A DNA stretch of 64,000 bases from Stentor coeruleus. Taxonomy: Eukaryota > Ciliophora > Heterotrichea > Heterotrichida > Stentoridae. The DNA is taken from assembly GCA_001970955.1 (NCBI GenBank), contig MPUH01000030.1, positions 89,823 through 153,822 of the forward strand, given 5' to 3'. The notes below the pieces were generated by a model that did no database searches, was not told the DNA's origin, and saw only the letters and a program-made list of their open reading frames with translations. Positions 20,684 through 30,560 of the stretch are shown here, in pieces (position 1 is the stretch's first letter; every line of letters begins with the position of its first letter). A program made the position numbers and the translations under genes.

Positions 20684-21070
20684 ATGGCAGAAGGGAAGAG
20701 TGATAATTGGAAATTCCAGTTGTTTGATTGCTTTGCTACACCTATTTCGTGTATTTGGGTCTGTTGTGTGCCATGCGGAGGGCCATGTATGCAGGCTACA
20801 ACTGCAAAACTTGTTCGAGGTCATGAACACTCACATATAAAAGCTTGCTTATGGGCTGTGCTTGCATGCTGGGTTGGAGTTGGCTACAACAGGTCAAGAA
20901 TCCGCAAAAAGCTCCACATTGATGGATCTTTATTTGAAGATATTCTTTTAGCTTATTGCTGTCCTTGCTGTAGTATGGTTCGTGAATGGAGAGAAGTCAT
21001 GTCAGCAAAAGGTAATAGTGAAGATGAACTTGTATGGAGAGCATGGAACGCGTACAAGCCAGTAGAGTAA
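20684..21070 (+). CDS. PLAC8-family cysteine-rich protein
   Basis: This is a 128-residue protein with the PLAC8 (cornifelin/Ama1/FCR) pattern: an early Cys-rich hydrophobic segment (about residues 13-35, ISCIWVCCVPCGGPCMQA), a middle hydrophobic stretch, and the diagnostic CCPCCSMVREWRE near residues 91-103. Family members are membrane-associated and are linked to metal handling, cell size or calcium entry in plants and animals; the role here is not known. It lies divergent from the BEACH gene with a 220-bp shared upstream region. Confidence 0.87.
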   Translation: MAEGKSDNWKFQLFDCFATPISCIWVCCVPCGGPCMQATTAKLVRGHEHSHIKACLWAVLACWVGVGYNRSRIRKKLHIDGSLFEDILLAYCCPCCSMVREWREVMSAKGNSEDELVWRAWNAYKPVE

Positions 21071-21535
21071 TTCAATTAATTTAGATAGTAGTTTAAGATT
21101 TATTTGTAGAATTGAATAATTGGTTTTGTTGATAGAGTTTGCAAAAAGGAGGATTAGTTAGAAAGTTTTTTTATGATAGGAGGGGGCAAAATTTTTATGG
21201 TGTTTTTTTTATGCTGAAGCTTAAAAATTTGTGGAAGGTTTAAGCAGAAAATGGTTGAGAAGGTTTAGAATGGATTTTCTTATGTAAGTAACTAAGGTGG
21301 CATTTTTCAATATAAAATAAAGTTTCATTGCTTTGTAAAAATTATCATTTGTATTGGCTATAATTAATAAGCAAATTTGTATATGGGCTACTTTATATCT
21401 GGTTGCATAAGATTTTATAGGTTTATATATAGAGTTTAATAACGAGGGTTTAAAATCAAAATTCAAAGGATACTTTTTCAAAGTAGATCTGAATAGTAAT
21501 CAAAAAACCTCAATATATTTTTTATGTCTATAACT

Positions 21536-21625
21536 CAAAATTCTTTACATTATAACGAGTCTTTTCTTAGTGCCTCCCTTCAAAATTCTTTACATTATAA
21601 CGAGTCTTTTCTTAGTGCCTCCCTT
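21536..21625. repeat. 45-bp perfect tandem repeat, two copies
   Basis: Positions 21536-21580 are repeated exactly at 21581-21625, directly joined with no N. It is in a spacer downstream of the PLAC8 gene. It may be a recent duplication or an assembly effect. Confidence 0.85.
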
Positions 21626-22663
21626 CATTTAGATTAATATTCTGCCAGGACCTCTGAAAAAGGTGGCTGTATAGGCAAGAATTTCTGAACACTGAAAACA
21701 TGATAGGTATCGCCTTGATATGAGATGTACTGACAAACCAATGGAGTGCGAATAGCCTTTAATAAATACGACGATGAGCATTGACTAATTTAGTTTGCAC
21801 TTATTTGAAGATAGGCTTGAAAATTCAAGGGATAAATTAGATTGAGTTCAAGAATTATCAAATCATATCCAAGAAATCTATTAAAGCAGATAAGGAAGGG
21901 AAATGCTAGTATTGAAGATCTTTAAGAAAAATCAATTTACCCAACAATCTACAGTCACTGCAAACAATATTACTATGATAAATGTTTCAAGAAGCATTTT
22001 CAGCAGAACTAGATAATTTTCATAAAATAAATCCTTTTCTATATTATTAATTTTCAGTGTAAGTTTATATTGGCATGTTGAAAGGGTTAATATAGTGATT
22101 GAGAGATCAAGAAACTATAAAAAGAAAGATTACTTAGAGTTAAGTTAAGATACTAAGTTTTTAAGCTTAGGATGAGTAAAATGGAGAAGAAATGTTTGAA
22201 AATAGTAAAATCTGTGAAATAAAATTCCCTATGAATATTGCAATAAATAATTCATATAAAATTTTGCATATATAACAAAGGTTTACTTGATATAATTTAG
22301 TAATGAAATTAACTTTTTCTACAAAAATAAAGTTTGAAATAAATATAAAGAATTATGATGATTATCAAACAAACATACTTCTTCAGTGTTTGTTATTAGT
22401 TGCTTCCATTTACTGTCACTGGCTACTGTAAATTTCTAGTTTCAAATGATTCATTTATTTTATGGTTATGCTTTCAAAATAAGTTCTGTAAAGAAAAGCT
22501 CAATAAAATTGATAGGCTTTGATGCTCTGTTTCTGGAATATTTAGTATTGACCTGCTCATAGTATTAAGCTTCAAAAAGTGAAAGTTCTCAGTTCATCCA
22601 CATCTATCAGATCTATATCCCTTTTATAGCAAATATTTTAATGTATTATTATGTTAGAAAATA

Positions 22664-22712
22664 GATTAATATAGAGCCCACAGTTGTGAGCGGTATATTT
22701 CACTAATTAACT
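22664..22712. other. Hairpin element, copy 2 of 2
   Basis: GCCCAC (22676-22681), loop AGTT, and GTGAGC (22686-22691) form a stem with one mismatch. ATTAATATAGAG precedes it and CGGTATATTT with CTAATTAAC follows, closely matching 9795-9845. It is about 130 bp upstream of the ATG at 22818. Confidence 0.4.
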
Positions 22713-22817
22713 TTATTATGCTAGAAAATTTAGACTTCAACTTGATGTGTGCCTTAGCGGACAGGCACGCTATCAGAGTTAAATTCCAATGGCATTTCAT
22801 TCTTATATTTCGTTAAA

Positions 22818-23513
22818 ATGTCAAAGAAATCTTGCAGAAAGCCCCGTCTTCAAACAAAAGAGTCTCGCTATGAAACTAACATTTCCTCAATAGAAAACTC
22901 TTTCCTCAATGAAACCAGTTTCAACAGTGATGTCGACATTGAGATTCGTCAAGAAATCGAAAAAAAGTTCAAAAAGTCTTCAGTAAATGCAAAATACGTC
23001 TTTCCTCGCAAAGATCTAACAGAAAGCAAAAGAAAAAATACCCCAATCAAAGCTAGAACAAACATCAAACCAAAACTCTTAATGGAAAAGTCCTTGCCAG
23101 TGATGCATAAAATGACAAAGTCGACACATGACTCAACAGGACTTCTATCAAAATTAATTTCTATGAAAAAAATCCATCAAGCAACCTCTTCAATTCGAAA
23201 TTTAAAAGACACAAAAATCAAAATATCAAAAATTGGAAGAAATGACCCAAGCATAACTTATCATAGTCGAGCTTCAAGTCAAAATGCTCACAGATCCAAA
23301 TCTCCTGTTTTACTACGTAAAGAGACATCTTTAGATCCTCCAAAAAGGTGAAGTTTATTTAGGCATCATAGGACAATAAGTAATAAGAAAAATTATTATG
23401 AAAATACTATAGCCCGGCCTAAGTCTATGATAAAAAAACCAGGACATATTTACACTTCTTCTATGGAAAGTGTGATTCCTAGTGCGATTATAAAAAGCGT
23501 ATCGTATTACTAA
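22818..23513 (+). CDS. Hypothetical basic protein with one 15-nt intron
   Basis: The exons are 22818-23347 and 23363-23513; intron 23348-23362 is GTGAAGTTTATTTAG. Without splicing the frame meets TGA at 23349, but the same frame stays open for 53 further codons of coding-like sequence to TAA at 23511, which supports the intron. The product of about 226 residues is Lys/Ser/Arg-rich, probably disordered, with repeated KSP and RSKSPV-like sites. No domain is recognised. The next gene starts only 14 bp after this stop. Confidence 0.7.
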
Positions 23514-23527
23514 TAATAATTACTATA

Positions 23528-24007
23528 ATGGGCTGTGATTTTTCCATGACTACCAAGCAGGAATTTACAGATAAAATTTCAAATCTGCTTGCATTGGAAA
23601 AAAAAATTGAAAAGAAGCATAAGAAAGTTATTAAGCTAATTGATAAATTTAGGAATATCGCTTCGCCTGAGATTCAAATCTGTGTTATACGTTCTGAACT
23701 TGTGTCACAATTAATCAAGTTACAAGATATGATGCAAGAAGTAAAAGAAATGAAAGATTTTAGTTCAAGTGATTGCTTAAGCATGAGTGGATCCTTTGAA
23801 GATGTAATAAAACGTTCACCAAAGCCAGCTAATATAATAATTCCAAGCGATAATCCCAAAAGAAGTAGTGCTTTTTCACCTAATCTTAGGGAATCAGTAA
23901 AATCCATAAACAGACTTAACTCCCCTGAAAGCATCTTAGAAGACCCTGAAATCATGGCTTTAATTAGTAAAAACCGTGACAAACTATTCAAAAAAGTAAC
24001 TAAATAG
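23528..24007 (+). CDS. Hypothetical protein with a possible N-myristoylation site
   Basis: This is a 159-residue protein beginning MGCDFS, a plausible N-myristoylation and palmitoylation signal. An alpha-helical segment follows (about residues 9-75, Lys/Glu/Leu-rich), then a Ser/Pro-rich disordered tail. I recognise no family. The start is 14 bp after the previous gene's stop, so the promoter must overlap that gene's 3' end or the two are cotranscribed. Confidence 0.6.
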   Translation: MGCDFSMTTKQEFTDKISNLLALEKKIEKKHKKVIKLIDKFRNIASPEIQICVIRSELVSQLIKLQDMMQEVKEMKDFSSSDCLSMSGSFEDVIKRSPKPANIIIPSDNPKRSSAFSPNLRESVKSINRLNSPESILEDPEIMALISKNRDKLFKKVTK

Positions 24008-24192
24008 AAATAATCAAACATAAACATATAAAAAATACACAAAAAGCCTATATTAAAATATAAAATTCAATATTTCATACCTCTAGCCATTAAATTTCTT
24101 TAGCCACCTCTTTTCCCTAAAATTTAAAAATCCAAACAATACTTCTGCTACTTAATATAATCTTTTTAATTTAGTAGAAAGAATATAGTAAA

Positions 24193-24819
24193 ATGGAAGA
24201 GGTTCTATTTAGGATCCTAATTGTAGGAGATTCTGGTGTAGGGAAATCTTGCATTTTACTAAGGTTTACTCAAGATACATTTGACAGTGATCACAACGTA
24301 ACAATCGGTGTGGAATTTGCAACAAAAATTATGCAGATATTCAATAAGCAAATAAAATTACAAATCTGGGACACAGCTGGACAAGAAGGGTTTCGCAGTA
24401 TAACAAGAAGTTTTTATAGAAGTGCTGATGGGGTAATTCTTGCATATAATCTTACTGAAAGATCAACATTTGACCATTGTGAATTTTGGCTACAGGAAAT
24501 AAAGCAAAACTCGCCTGCTGATGTGGTTGTTTATTTGTTAGCTAATCAGAGTGATATGGTTAATGAGGGAAAACCTAGAGTTGTGACTTTTGCTGAAGGG
24601 AAAAGTTTTGCACAAAAAAATTGTTTGAGTGGATTTTCTGAGTGTTCAGCTAAGGCTGGAACTGGAGTGGGTGATGCATTTTCTGAGTTTTGTAAAGTAC
24701 TTTTTGATAAATGGAAGGAAAAAAGACCTTCAACTATTGAAGCACATATGATTCCTTCTCCACAAGCTAGTTTCGATTTGAAACCAAGGTCACCTAGGAA
24801 AAAGAAGAGATTTTGTTGA
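24193..24819 (+). CDS. Rab-family small GTPase
   Basis: This is a 208-residue protein with P-loop GDSGVGKS, NVTIGVE switch 1, WDTAGQE switch 2 and a CSAK G5 motif. G4 reads NQSD in place of NKxD, so, like the Rab at 10248, it lacks the usual Lys. It ends KKKRFC: a single terminal Cys after a basic stretch, not the usual CC or CxC. Rab-type double prenylation is therefore doubtful and single lipidation is possible. It is expected to act in membrane traffic. Confidence 0.92.
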   Translation: MEEVLFRILIVGDSGVGKSCILLRFTQDTFDSDHNVTIGVEFATKIMQIFNKQIKLQIWDTAGQEGFRSITRSFYRSADGVILAYNLTERSTFDHCEFWLQEIKQNSPADVVVYLLANQSDMVNEGKPRVVTFAEGKSFAQKNCLSGFSECSAKAGTGVGDAFSEFCKVLFDKWKEKRPSTIEAHMIPSPQASFDLKPRSPRKKKRFC

Positions 24820-25697
24820 TTATTAAGTTATATGTCAATATAAAATTGAGGCTTGCTAGAATTAAGAGTTTTTTGCTAAATATTGTCATATCACTTTCGT
24901 ATCTATACTTCTAAGTACTTTTTTTTATATGTAAAAATATTTTTTTACAAATTCAGATTCTAATAAAAATGCGTCGAGCTATTTAAGCAAGTGCAATTTT
25001 TCTTTCTCTAACTGAATATGCTCCAAAATCATATCATTTTCTCACTATTACAATATTTTATATTATTTCTCCTCTTTAATCTAATAGTAATGATTTGAAT
25101 GCAAATCATACTTACTTGGACTTTTAACTTTCTTTGATAAAATTTCTAATTTTATATTATTAGTCAATCAGTTTTGAGCAGAAGAGGGCTATCAACGATG
25201 ATATTCCTAGGCATCAGATTGAGAATATTAAAAAAACAAAAAGTTATCATTACTGCAAATATCTTAGTGCTGAATCAATAAGTGTTTATGAATACAACAT
25301 TTCAAAGCAGCATTGCACAAAAGATGCTTTGATACATTTCACTATGCTAATAGCTCGTTAATTATTATTAGTTTATAATTATTTTTGGAGTTAACTTTTG
25401 AAAATTTTGTTGAGGTTGGAAAGTTAATTAATTATTTTATTAACCAAGAGCATTAATATATAAGTGATATTTTATCTTTAAAAATAAAACTCATAGTATT
25501 GTTAGTCACTTTCCCCTTCAAACTTTTAAATACTTTACATTACCTAATATTTATAATAATTTACAATTCGTAAATAAACCATTTAACTCATTTATTCTCT
25601 TATAAAAGGAATTTAGAAACAAACTTAAAACCTAAATTACCTCTTCCTACTTATGCTCAATTCTCCACAATTAAATTTCATTAACTCATTTAAATTA
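24820..25697. other. Spacer between convergent genes, with one gene-like fragment
   Basis: A/T-rich DNA except for about 25160-25360, which holds an open stretch described separately. The rest is featureless. Confidence 0.4.
25164..25361 (+). pseudogene. Unidentified coding-like fragment without a start codon
   Basis: An open frame of 65 codons between stops has coding-like composition (for example KKTKSYHYCKYLSAES and EYNISKQHCTKDALIHF), with several Cys and His, unlike the surrounding A/T-driven DNA. There is no ATG near its start and no upstream exon joined by a 15-nt intron that I can see. It is probably a remnant of a gene. I cannot name the family. Confidence 0.3.
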
Positions 25698-26696
25698 TCA
25701 ATTAGATACTCCATCAACAACCTTTATCGAAATCAATGTTCTCCCAACTTGTATCTCTAAATCCTCACTAATATCAATATTATCAGATATATAAGCCAAT
25801 GTTCCAAACTTCGACTTGTTATCTTTAATAAAAAAATTTCCTGATGAATATGTTATCGAAGCATGAAATCTTGATATTGAAATGTCATTTATCCTAATGT
25901 CGGCTTGATGCCCCCTACCTATTTTCAAAGTTTCTTCTGAATTTAACTGCATTAAATATAATCCTCGAGACTGGCTCTTGTTTTTGTCCATTAATTCCAG
26001 TATAATATACGGTGAGTCTGAATCTTCAATTTCTGCTAAAATTGCATAAGGGCCTGTGCAGTTTATAGCTAAAGGAAACTTTTGAAGGCAAATTTCACAG
26101 TCAATATTTTCCCATTTGCATCTTACTGATGCTTTTGATGTAGTCTTACTTATCTTGGAATTAATCCAAGCTTGTAAGCATGCAAGGTGGATGAATTTCA
26201 TATTTCCAGTACAGTGACAAGGAGCTATTAAGGGGTTTTCATCAGTGTTATCTTCACTAATACACATACGACACACACCCTCTTCAGCACAGATTATTGA
26301 ATCTATAGAAATTGTCTCAGAGCATTTTGTTTTTATATGTGCTACTTGTAGTTCAATTCTTCCCAATTTAATTATTTCGTTTTTGTGCAACTCGTGTCCG
26401 GATCCTGTCGAATTCGTGACTTTCCATAACTTTTCTTCTTCGCCTGATTTTATGCTAAAACCCCTTGAATTTAGCTCGATTTTGGCTATTATTTTGGACT
26501 CAGGCTGATCGTAACAGATTTCTTGGTTATGTTCTAGGAATTCAACTTTGCTGCCAATTCGAAGAATGCTGCAATCTTTCTTGGCTAGGTGCTGCTGCTC
26601 GCTGTAGTTGGAACTTTCGTAGTCGAAAAGGCTATTAGAAATTCGTAGCCAGGTTTTTGTACTGATTAAAATTCCCAAAGCTTTTTCAGGTATCAT
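25698..26696 (-). CDS. RING-CH (RINGv) and FHA domain protein, probable E3 ubiquitin ligase
   Basis: This is a 332-residue protein. The RING-CH domain uses C142, C145, C160, C162, H170, C173, C200 and C203 (CRMC, CHC, HLAC, CEIC spacing as in MARCH ligases). The C-terminal FHA domain spans about 240-325, with GRG (260-262), S275-R and H278, as needed to bind phosphothreonine. Residues 45-120 (LRIGSKVEF to IIKLGRIELQVAHI) may be a second, diverged FHA domain. No transmembrane helices follow the RING-CH, unlike animal MARCH proteins. The likely job is ubiquitin transfer to a phosphorylated partner (inference from the domains). Confidence 0.9.
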   Translation of the reverse strand: MIPEKALGILISTKTWLRISNSLFDYESSNYSEQQHLAKKDCSILRIGSKVEFLEHNQEICYDQPESKIIAKIELNSRGFSIKSGEEEKLWKVTNSTGSGHELHKNEIIKLGRIELQVAHIKTKCSETISIDSIICAEEGVCRMCISEDNTDENPLIAPCHCTGNMKFIHLACLQAWINSKISKTTSKASVRCKWENIDCEICLQKFPLAINCTGPYAILAEIEDSDSPYIILELMDKNKSQSRGLYLMQLNSEETLKIGRGHQADIRINDISISRFHASITYSSGNFFIKDNKSKFGTLAYISDNIDISEDLEIQVGRTLISIKVVDGVSN

Positions 26697-27643
26697 ATTT
26701 AAATTTATATATATTGGAAATTTAGATATTTTTTTTTGATAATTATAGGTTTAAAATAAGATGGTTTTTAATTACTTAAGAGATTAGGATTAATTAGAAG
26801 AAGTTATTGAAATTGGAGATTAAAACATTTTTATTGGATATTTGTAGAAATTTAAGTTTCAATTTTTTAGATTCTTCCTTTCTTGCGGTAAGATGATGTA
26901 TCATACCTTATCTTACCCTAAAATATATGCGAAATTTATCAATATGATATTTGAGTTGGCATCTTTTCCTAGCACATAAATCATATTTTTACAGTTTCAT
27001 ATAGCCTAATACTTGAATGATTTTATCATGACTAAAAATGAATTTGACTATTATCAGAATTCACAGTATTTTTTGTTACTTTTTAAAGTTTTATCATTTA
27101 TTAATGCTTCTTTGTTTATTGCCATACTTTAGCATGATTGCTGATACTAAATAAATAATTATTTTATTAATAAGTGATAATTGAATGTATTTAGTTAGCT
27201 TTTTATTCATTTTATAGAACTTTGTGTAAATGATCCAAAGTAAATAAAGGATTATATAATGATTTAAATTATTTGCATCTCAAATCAGGAGAGATATCTA
27301 TCTAGGAAGAAATTAATTCAAAGAAATTTTTAAAATGCAATTATGAGCCTAGTGACTAAATAAAAAATATTTGCAGAGGTATTACAATAAAATTTTGTAG
27401 ATAACTTTTGTCTTTTCTTTTTAGATTTTTGATTTATTACAAATATTTAGTTTTAAACACACTTGTGATATACTTATCACTATAATTTTAAGTAATTTAA
27501 GAGCTCTTCATTTATGTCTAGGCATCAATCTCAACTCTCCTCTAAAAATCGCATCAATCATCCCCTACCAAATCTCAATTCTACCCTAAAAATCTGATGT
27601 CTTTATAAAATCAAAAAAATACATACAAAAAATATTATTTATT
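26697..27643. other. Spacer of about 950 bp
   Basis: A/T-rich DNA between the RING-CH/FHA gene and the cyclin gene, both on the minus strand. It should hold the promoter of the former and the 3' end of the latter. No other feature is supported. Confidence 0.45.
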
Positions 27644-28492
27644 CTAATCAAACCTACTTGCATGCCTAAACACAAACAGTTCACCTGAACGATCTCTATT
27701 AAACTCAAACTCAAGGAACCTCATTGGATTACTGAAACACGGGAATGAGTTCATAAACTTAAGTATTCCACTATGCATGGTCTCAATTACCCTAATTTCC
27801 ACACTACAATCCCTCTCCCTCCTAACCTCTTCGATAATATTGCTCTGATCTAATGTATACAAACTAATCAAAAACGCTCCATAAGCTTGAGCATTGACTG
27901 AAAATCTCAACGAATCATAATACATCTGGATCAAATACAATATCGTAGTTGCAGTCCTTCTAACTTTTGCTCCAACTTTATACTTTTCACATAAGGAAAT
28001 AGTCACATCATAGCATGTTACCATACCAAGTTGATCAGTCACAGTTTTGATAATATCATTTTCCATAGATACAAGCTCTTCTTCTCTTAAAGCTCTACAA
28101 CTTATGTATCTATGTGCTGAGTCTATAGTAATATGTCTTGAATCATTGAATTTGGATGCTATCATCATACAGCAAACACCTATCAAATGCATAGATTTAC
28201 TTGTGAACTCTTTTTGGGTGATTTTTAAGAAGATGTCCATGATATTAACTGCTAGGAAGTAAGTTCTATGCTTGAGTCCGAAGGAAGTGATGATTTCAAT
28301 CATCCACTCAGCCATTCTTGCCCTTAAGCTTGGGTGGATTGCGTGGTTTTCTAGTGGGTTTTCTAGGTATTCTTGCTTTTTATCAATAAGATGTTGAAGG
28401 ATTATTTCATTTTGTTCTAAGGACTCGGATGGCAGCTCGGCAAATGGCTCTCTTTTCCTCGACTGAAGAATGCTTTCGATCATGTCACTCAT
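27644..28492 (-). CDS. Cyclin (A/B-like, cyclin box)
   Basis: From the ATG at 28492 this is 282 residues; the frame is open six codons upstream but without an ATG. The cyclin box begins near residue 50 with HPSLRARMAEWMIEIITSFGL, corresponding to the MRAILVDWL motif. HRTYFLAVNIMDIFL, the GVCCMMIASKF helix and a second-fold segment (ISLCEKYKVGAKVRRTATTILYLI) follow. It should bind and activate a cyclin-dependent kinase. No destruction box is obvious in the short N-terminus, so it may not be degraded like mitotic B cyclins. The subtype is uncertain. Confidence 0.88.
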   Translation of the reverse strand: MSDMIESILQSRKREPFAELPSESLEQNEIILQHLIDKKQEYLENPLENHAIHPSLRARMAEWMIEIITSFGLKHRTYFLAVNIMDIFLKITQKEFTSKSMHLIGVCCMMIASKFNDSRHITIDSAHRYISCRALREEELVSMENDIIKTVTDQLGMVTCYDVTISLCEKYKVGAKVRRTATTILYLIQMYYDSLRFSVNAQAYGAFLISLYTLDQSNIIEEVRRERDCSVEIRVIETMHSGILKFMNSFPCFSNPMRFLEFEFNRDRSGELFVFRHASRFD

Positions 28493-29163
28493 TATTAGAT
28501 AAGATGCCAAAGATCGGGCTTATATCGACAAATATATCTTATAGTGGCATTAAAAGATATGAAGAGGTAGTAGAATGTGAAACTTGGTAAGGTAATTTGA
28601 AGGATGTGAATGGGTTTTAGGGTTAAAGAATGAAGATATGATGAATAATTGTATGGGGTTTTGGCTAAGGTATAAAGTATAAAGTTGTGAGAAATTTTTA
28701 GTGTAACATTGATGAAAGGAGGTTGGATGATGAGATTTGGGATATAATTGAATGTGAGAAGCTGAATATATTTTGGTTTTGTGCTGATTTGCAAAGAGTT
28801 AAATTTATTTGAACATTTGGCTTCAGGGATTTAAAAAATTGATTTAATTGGGAAGAAGCGNGATTGATGAAAGGAGGTTGGATGATTAGATTTGGGATAT
28901 AATTGAATGTGAGAAGCTGAATATATTTTGGTATTTGTGCTGATTTGCAAAAAGTTAAATTTATTTGAACATTTGGCTTCAGGGATTTAAAAAATTGATT
29001 TAATTGGGAAGAAGCGCAAAATATAAATTAATATATAGGATTGAAGTATAAGTTTAAGGTATTTTATATAAGTTATTTTTCACTAATCAAAGTTGTAGTT
29101 TGATTTTAAATGTAAGGCTGTATTTCTTCTTGAAGTTACTAAAGATACACTTCCATATTTACA
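28493..29163. other. Divergent spacer containing an assembly seam
   Basis: This lies between the cyclin gene (-) and the gene at 29164 (+). About half of it is the duplicated sequence around the N at 28861 (see the repeat entry). The true spacer is probably about 155 bp shorter. Confidence 0.5.
28708..29016. repeat. Assembly-seam duplication around the N at 28861
   Basis: Positions 28708-28860 and 28863-29016 are about 154 bp each and differ at only a few bases (for example GATGAG/GATTAG and GCAAAGAG/GCAAAAAG). They are separated by a single N. This looks like two overlapping contig ends, perhaps from different alleles, placed side by side without merging. Confidence 0.85.
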
Positions 29164-29709
29164 ATGTGGGGCTTCCTAACAACTAATCCTCAGATCGAGG
29201 AAACAATGCAAAAAGAAAGGCAGCACAAATTCGAAAAACTAATAAAAAACGCGAAATCCTCAATCAAAACCTCTCGACCACAATCACATCGAGTAATAAA
29301 TAACTCAAAGAAAAAGCAAATAAAGGATGAAAGGGATATGCAAATATTCCAAGAAAATCAAATACTTCTAAAGAAAATGGTGTTTATCGATTCAAAGCCC
29401 TCTGGAATAAACACTTTCAGAACAACTTCTGCTAAACTAAAAGGAAGATCAAATTCAAGGACTCAACAACAAATTAAAATATTCCAAGAGAACCAGAGGC
29501 TATTAAGAAAGCTTCAGAGTACTAATTCACATTATTCAATAGCTAAATTGGAGGAGGAAAATCGTCAAAGACATTATATGATGTTAAATATATGCAAAAA
29601 ATCTAAAAGAGTTATGAGCAAGACAGATAGGCAGATTGGTGGGAATGATCTTATTGCTCAGATACTTAAAAGGAGAAAAGAGAGAATGAGAGAAAATCAA
29701 GAGTTCTAA
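29164..29709 (+). CDS. CFAP97/KIAA1430-like protein (tentative)
   Basis: This is a 181-residue basic protein with an internal repeat: MQIFQENQILLKKM (about residues 58-71) and IKIFQENQRLLRKL (about 103-116). The second block, with the following EEENRQRHYMMLNICKKSKR, resembles the CFAP97/hemingway domain of ciliary proteins, whose core is an N-R-x-L-L-x-K helix. If so, the protein may be ciliary; this rests on a short motif. The ATG at 29164 lies just after the promoter region and the stop is TAA. Confidence 0.6.
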   Translation: MWGFLTTNPQIEETMQKERQHKFEKLIKNAKSSIKTSRPQSHRVINNSKKKQIKDERDMQIFQENQILLKKMVFIDSKPSGINTFRTTSAKLKGRSNSRTQQQIKIFQENQRLLRKLQSTNSHYSIAKLEEENRQRHYMMLNICKKSKRVMSKTDRQIGGNDLIAQILKRRKERMRENQEF

Positions 29710-29843
29710 TATTTCTAAGTGAATTTTTTTTTTAAGCATATGGACACTTTTAGGATAAAAATATATGATTTGCTTTGTAATACAAGAATTACTATGCTGC
29801 AACACTTTAATACTTATCAAGCTTTTATACCAAATCCAAACAG

Positions 29844-30557
29844 CTAATTATTTAAAAGCAATAATTTGATTAAACCAAGAACAATCACAATACTCAAAAG
29901 TGGTAGCAAAAAACTCTTCTTCGTATCTTCTATAACCTTTATTTCGACCACATTATTCTTAGCATTCCTATTATTCATAGCAAGAAACTTATCTTCAATA
30001 TCTTTAATCTCCCTTTCTCCTTCCATTTTCATCACAGCATTTTTTTCTACCAAACATTCTGTAATTTTCCCTCTAAAGATATCAATACTTTTCTTTAACC
30101 CATCTTCTTCCTTAACATCAATCAAATACTGTGTCCTCAAATCCTCAGCATTTTTTTCAAAACTAATTTTCCTCTCAGCCAAAATCTCCAAAGTTTTTAT
30201 TTTTGCATCAATCAAACTGCTCTGTGTCTCATAAACATCAACATATTCATGTATTTGCTCACTGATATTTCCCCCTTCTTCAAATTTTTTTATATATTCT
30301 TCAGCGAATGCACTTTTGACATTATTAATTTGCTCAAGTTTGATGATTTTCTCTTTAAGACTGTGTATGAAATGCTCAGCAGCACTAGTTTCGTAGTTAT
30401 AGTTAATTTTTTCAAGTCTGGCTAAGTTCTTCTCTGAGGAGTTTTTGATAAACGTGAGTCTTCTAAGAGCACTTTCAACTTTTGATGAGGGTTTAAAAGA
30501 GTTTGTGTCGATCCCTGGGGTTTTGAGTCTGGAGAACTGTATTCCGTGAGTATCCAT
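29844..30557 (-). CDS. Tail-anchored coiled-coil protein, unknown family
   Basis: This is a 237-residue protein. Residues 20-205 are charged and helical with coiled-coil character. A single hydrophobic segment, LLPLLSIVIVLGLIKLLLL (about 216-234), ends the chain two residues before the stop. This is the layout of a tail-anchored protein in the ER, Golgi or mitochondrial outer membrane; it resembles some Golgi SNAREs in shape, but I see no SNARE core. Its ATG lies only 3 bp after the stop of the upstream gene on the same strand. Confidence 0.7.
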   Translation of the reverse strand: MDTHGIQFSRLKTPGIDTNSFKPSSKVESALRRLTFIKNSSEKNLARLEKINYNYETSAAEHFIHSLKEKIIKLEQINNVKSAFAEEYIKKFEEGGNISEQIHEYVDVYETQSSLIDAKIKTLEILAERKISFEKNAEDLRTQYLIDVKEEDGLKKSIDIFRGKITECLVEKNAVMKMEGEREIKDIEDKFLAMNNRNAKNNVVEIKVIEDTKKSFLLPLLSIVIVLGLIKLLLLNN

Positions 30558-30560
30558 TTT

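Larger units (their letters stand above)
21071..22817. other. Spacer of about 1.7 kb with a tandem repeat and GC-richer stretches
   Basis: It contains the 45-bp tandem repeat at 21536-21625 and the hairpin element at 22664-22712. The parts at about 21625-22020 and 22740-22790 are richer in G and C than usual spacers. The first has broken open stretches and may be a decayed gene I cannot name. In the second, GTGCC and GGCAC flank a 10-base loop (about 22756-22775) just upstream of the gene at 22818. I looked for a tRNA there and found no convincing cloverleaf. Confidence 0.4.

Noticed and set aside
22740-22800. GC-richer stretch with a hairpin, considered as a tRNA gene
   Set aside because: Only one short stem is convincing; no T-arm consensus and no full cloverleaf on either strand.
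23349-23351. In-frame TGA followed by a long open stretch, suggesting TGA recoding as in Blepharisma
   Set aside because: The TGA lies inside a perfect 15-nt GT...AG intron, and TGG encodes tryptophan throughout the 8-kb BEACH frame, while other genes end cleanly at TGA.
28610-28640. A TTAGGG-like string considered as telomeric sequence
   Set aside because: A single copy inside a spacer; telomeres need tandem arrays at an end.
28495-28794. 99-codon open frame on the minus strand
   Set aside because: It overlaps the cyclin 5' end and the seam duplication, and its composition is that of spacer DNA.
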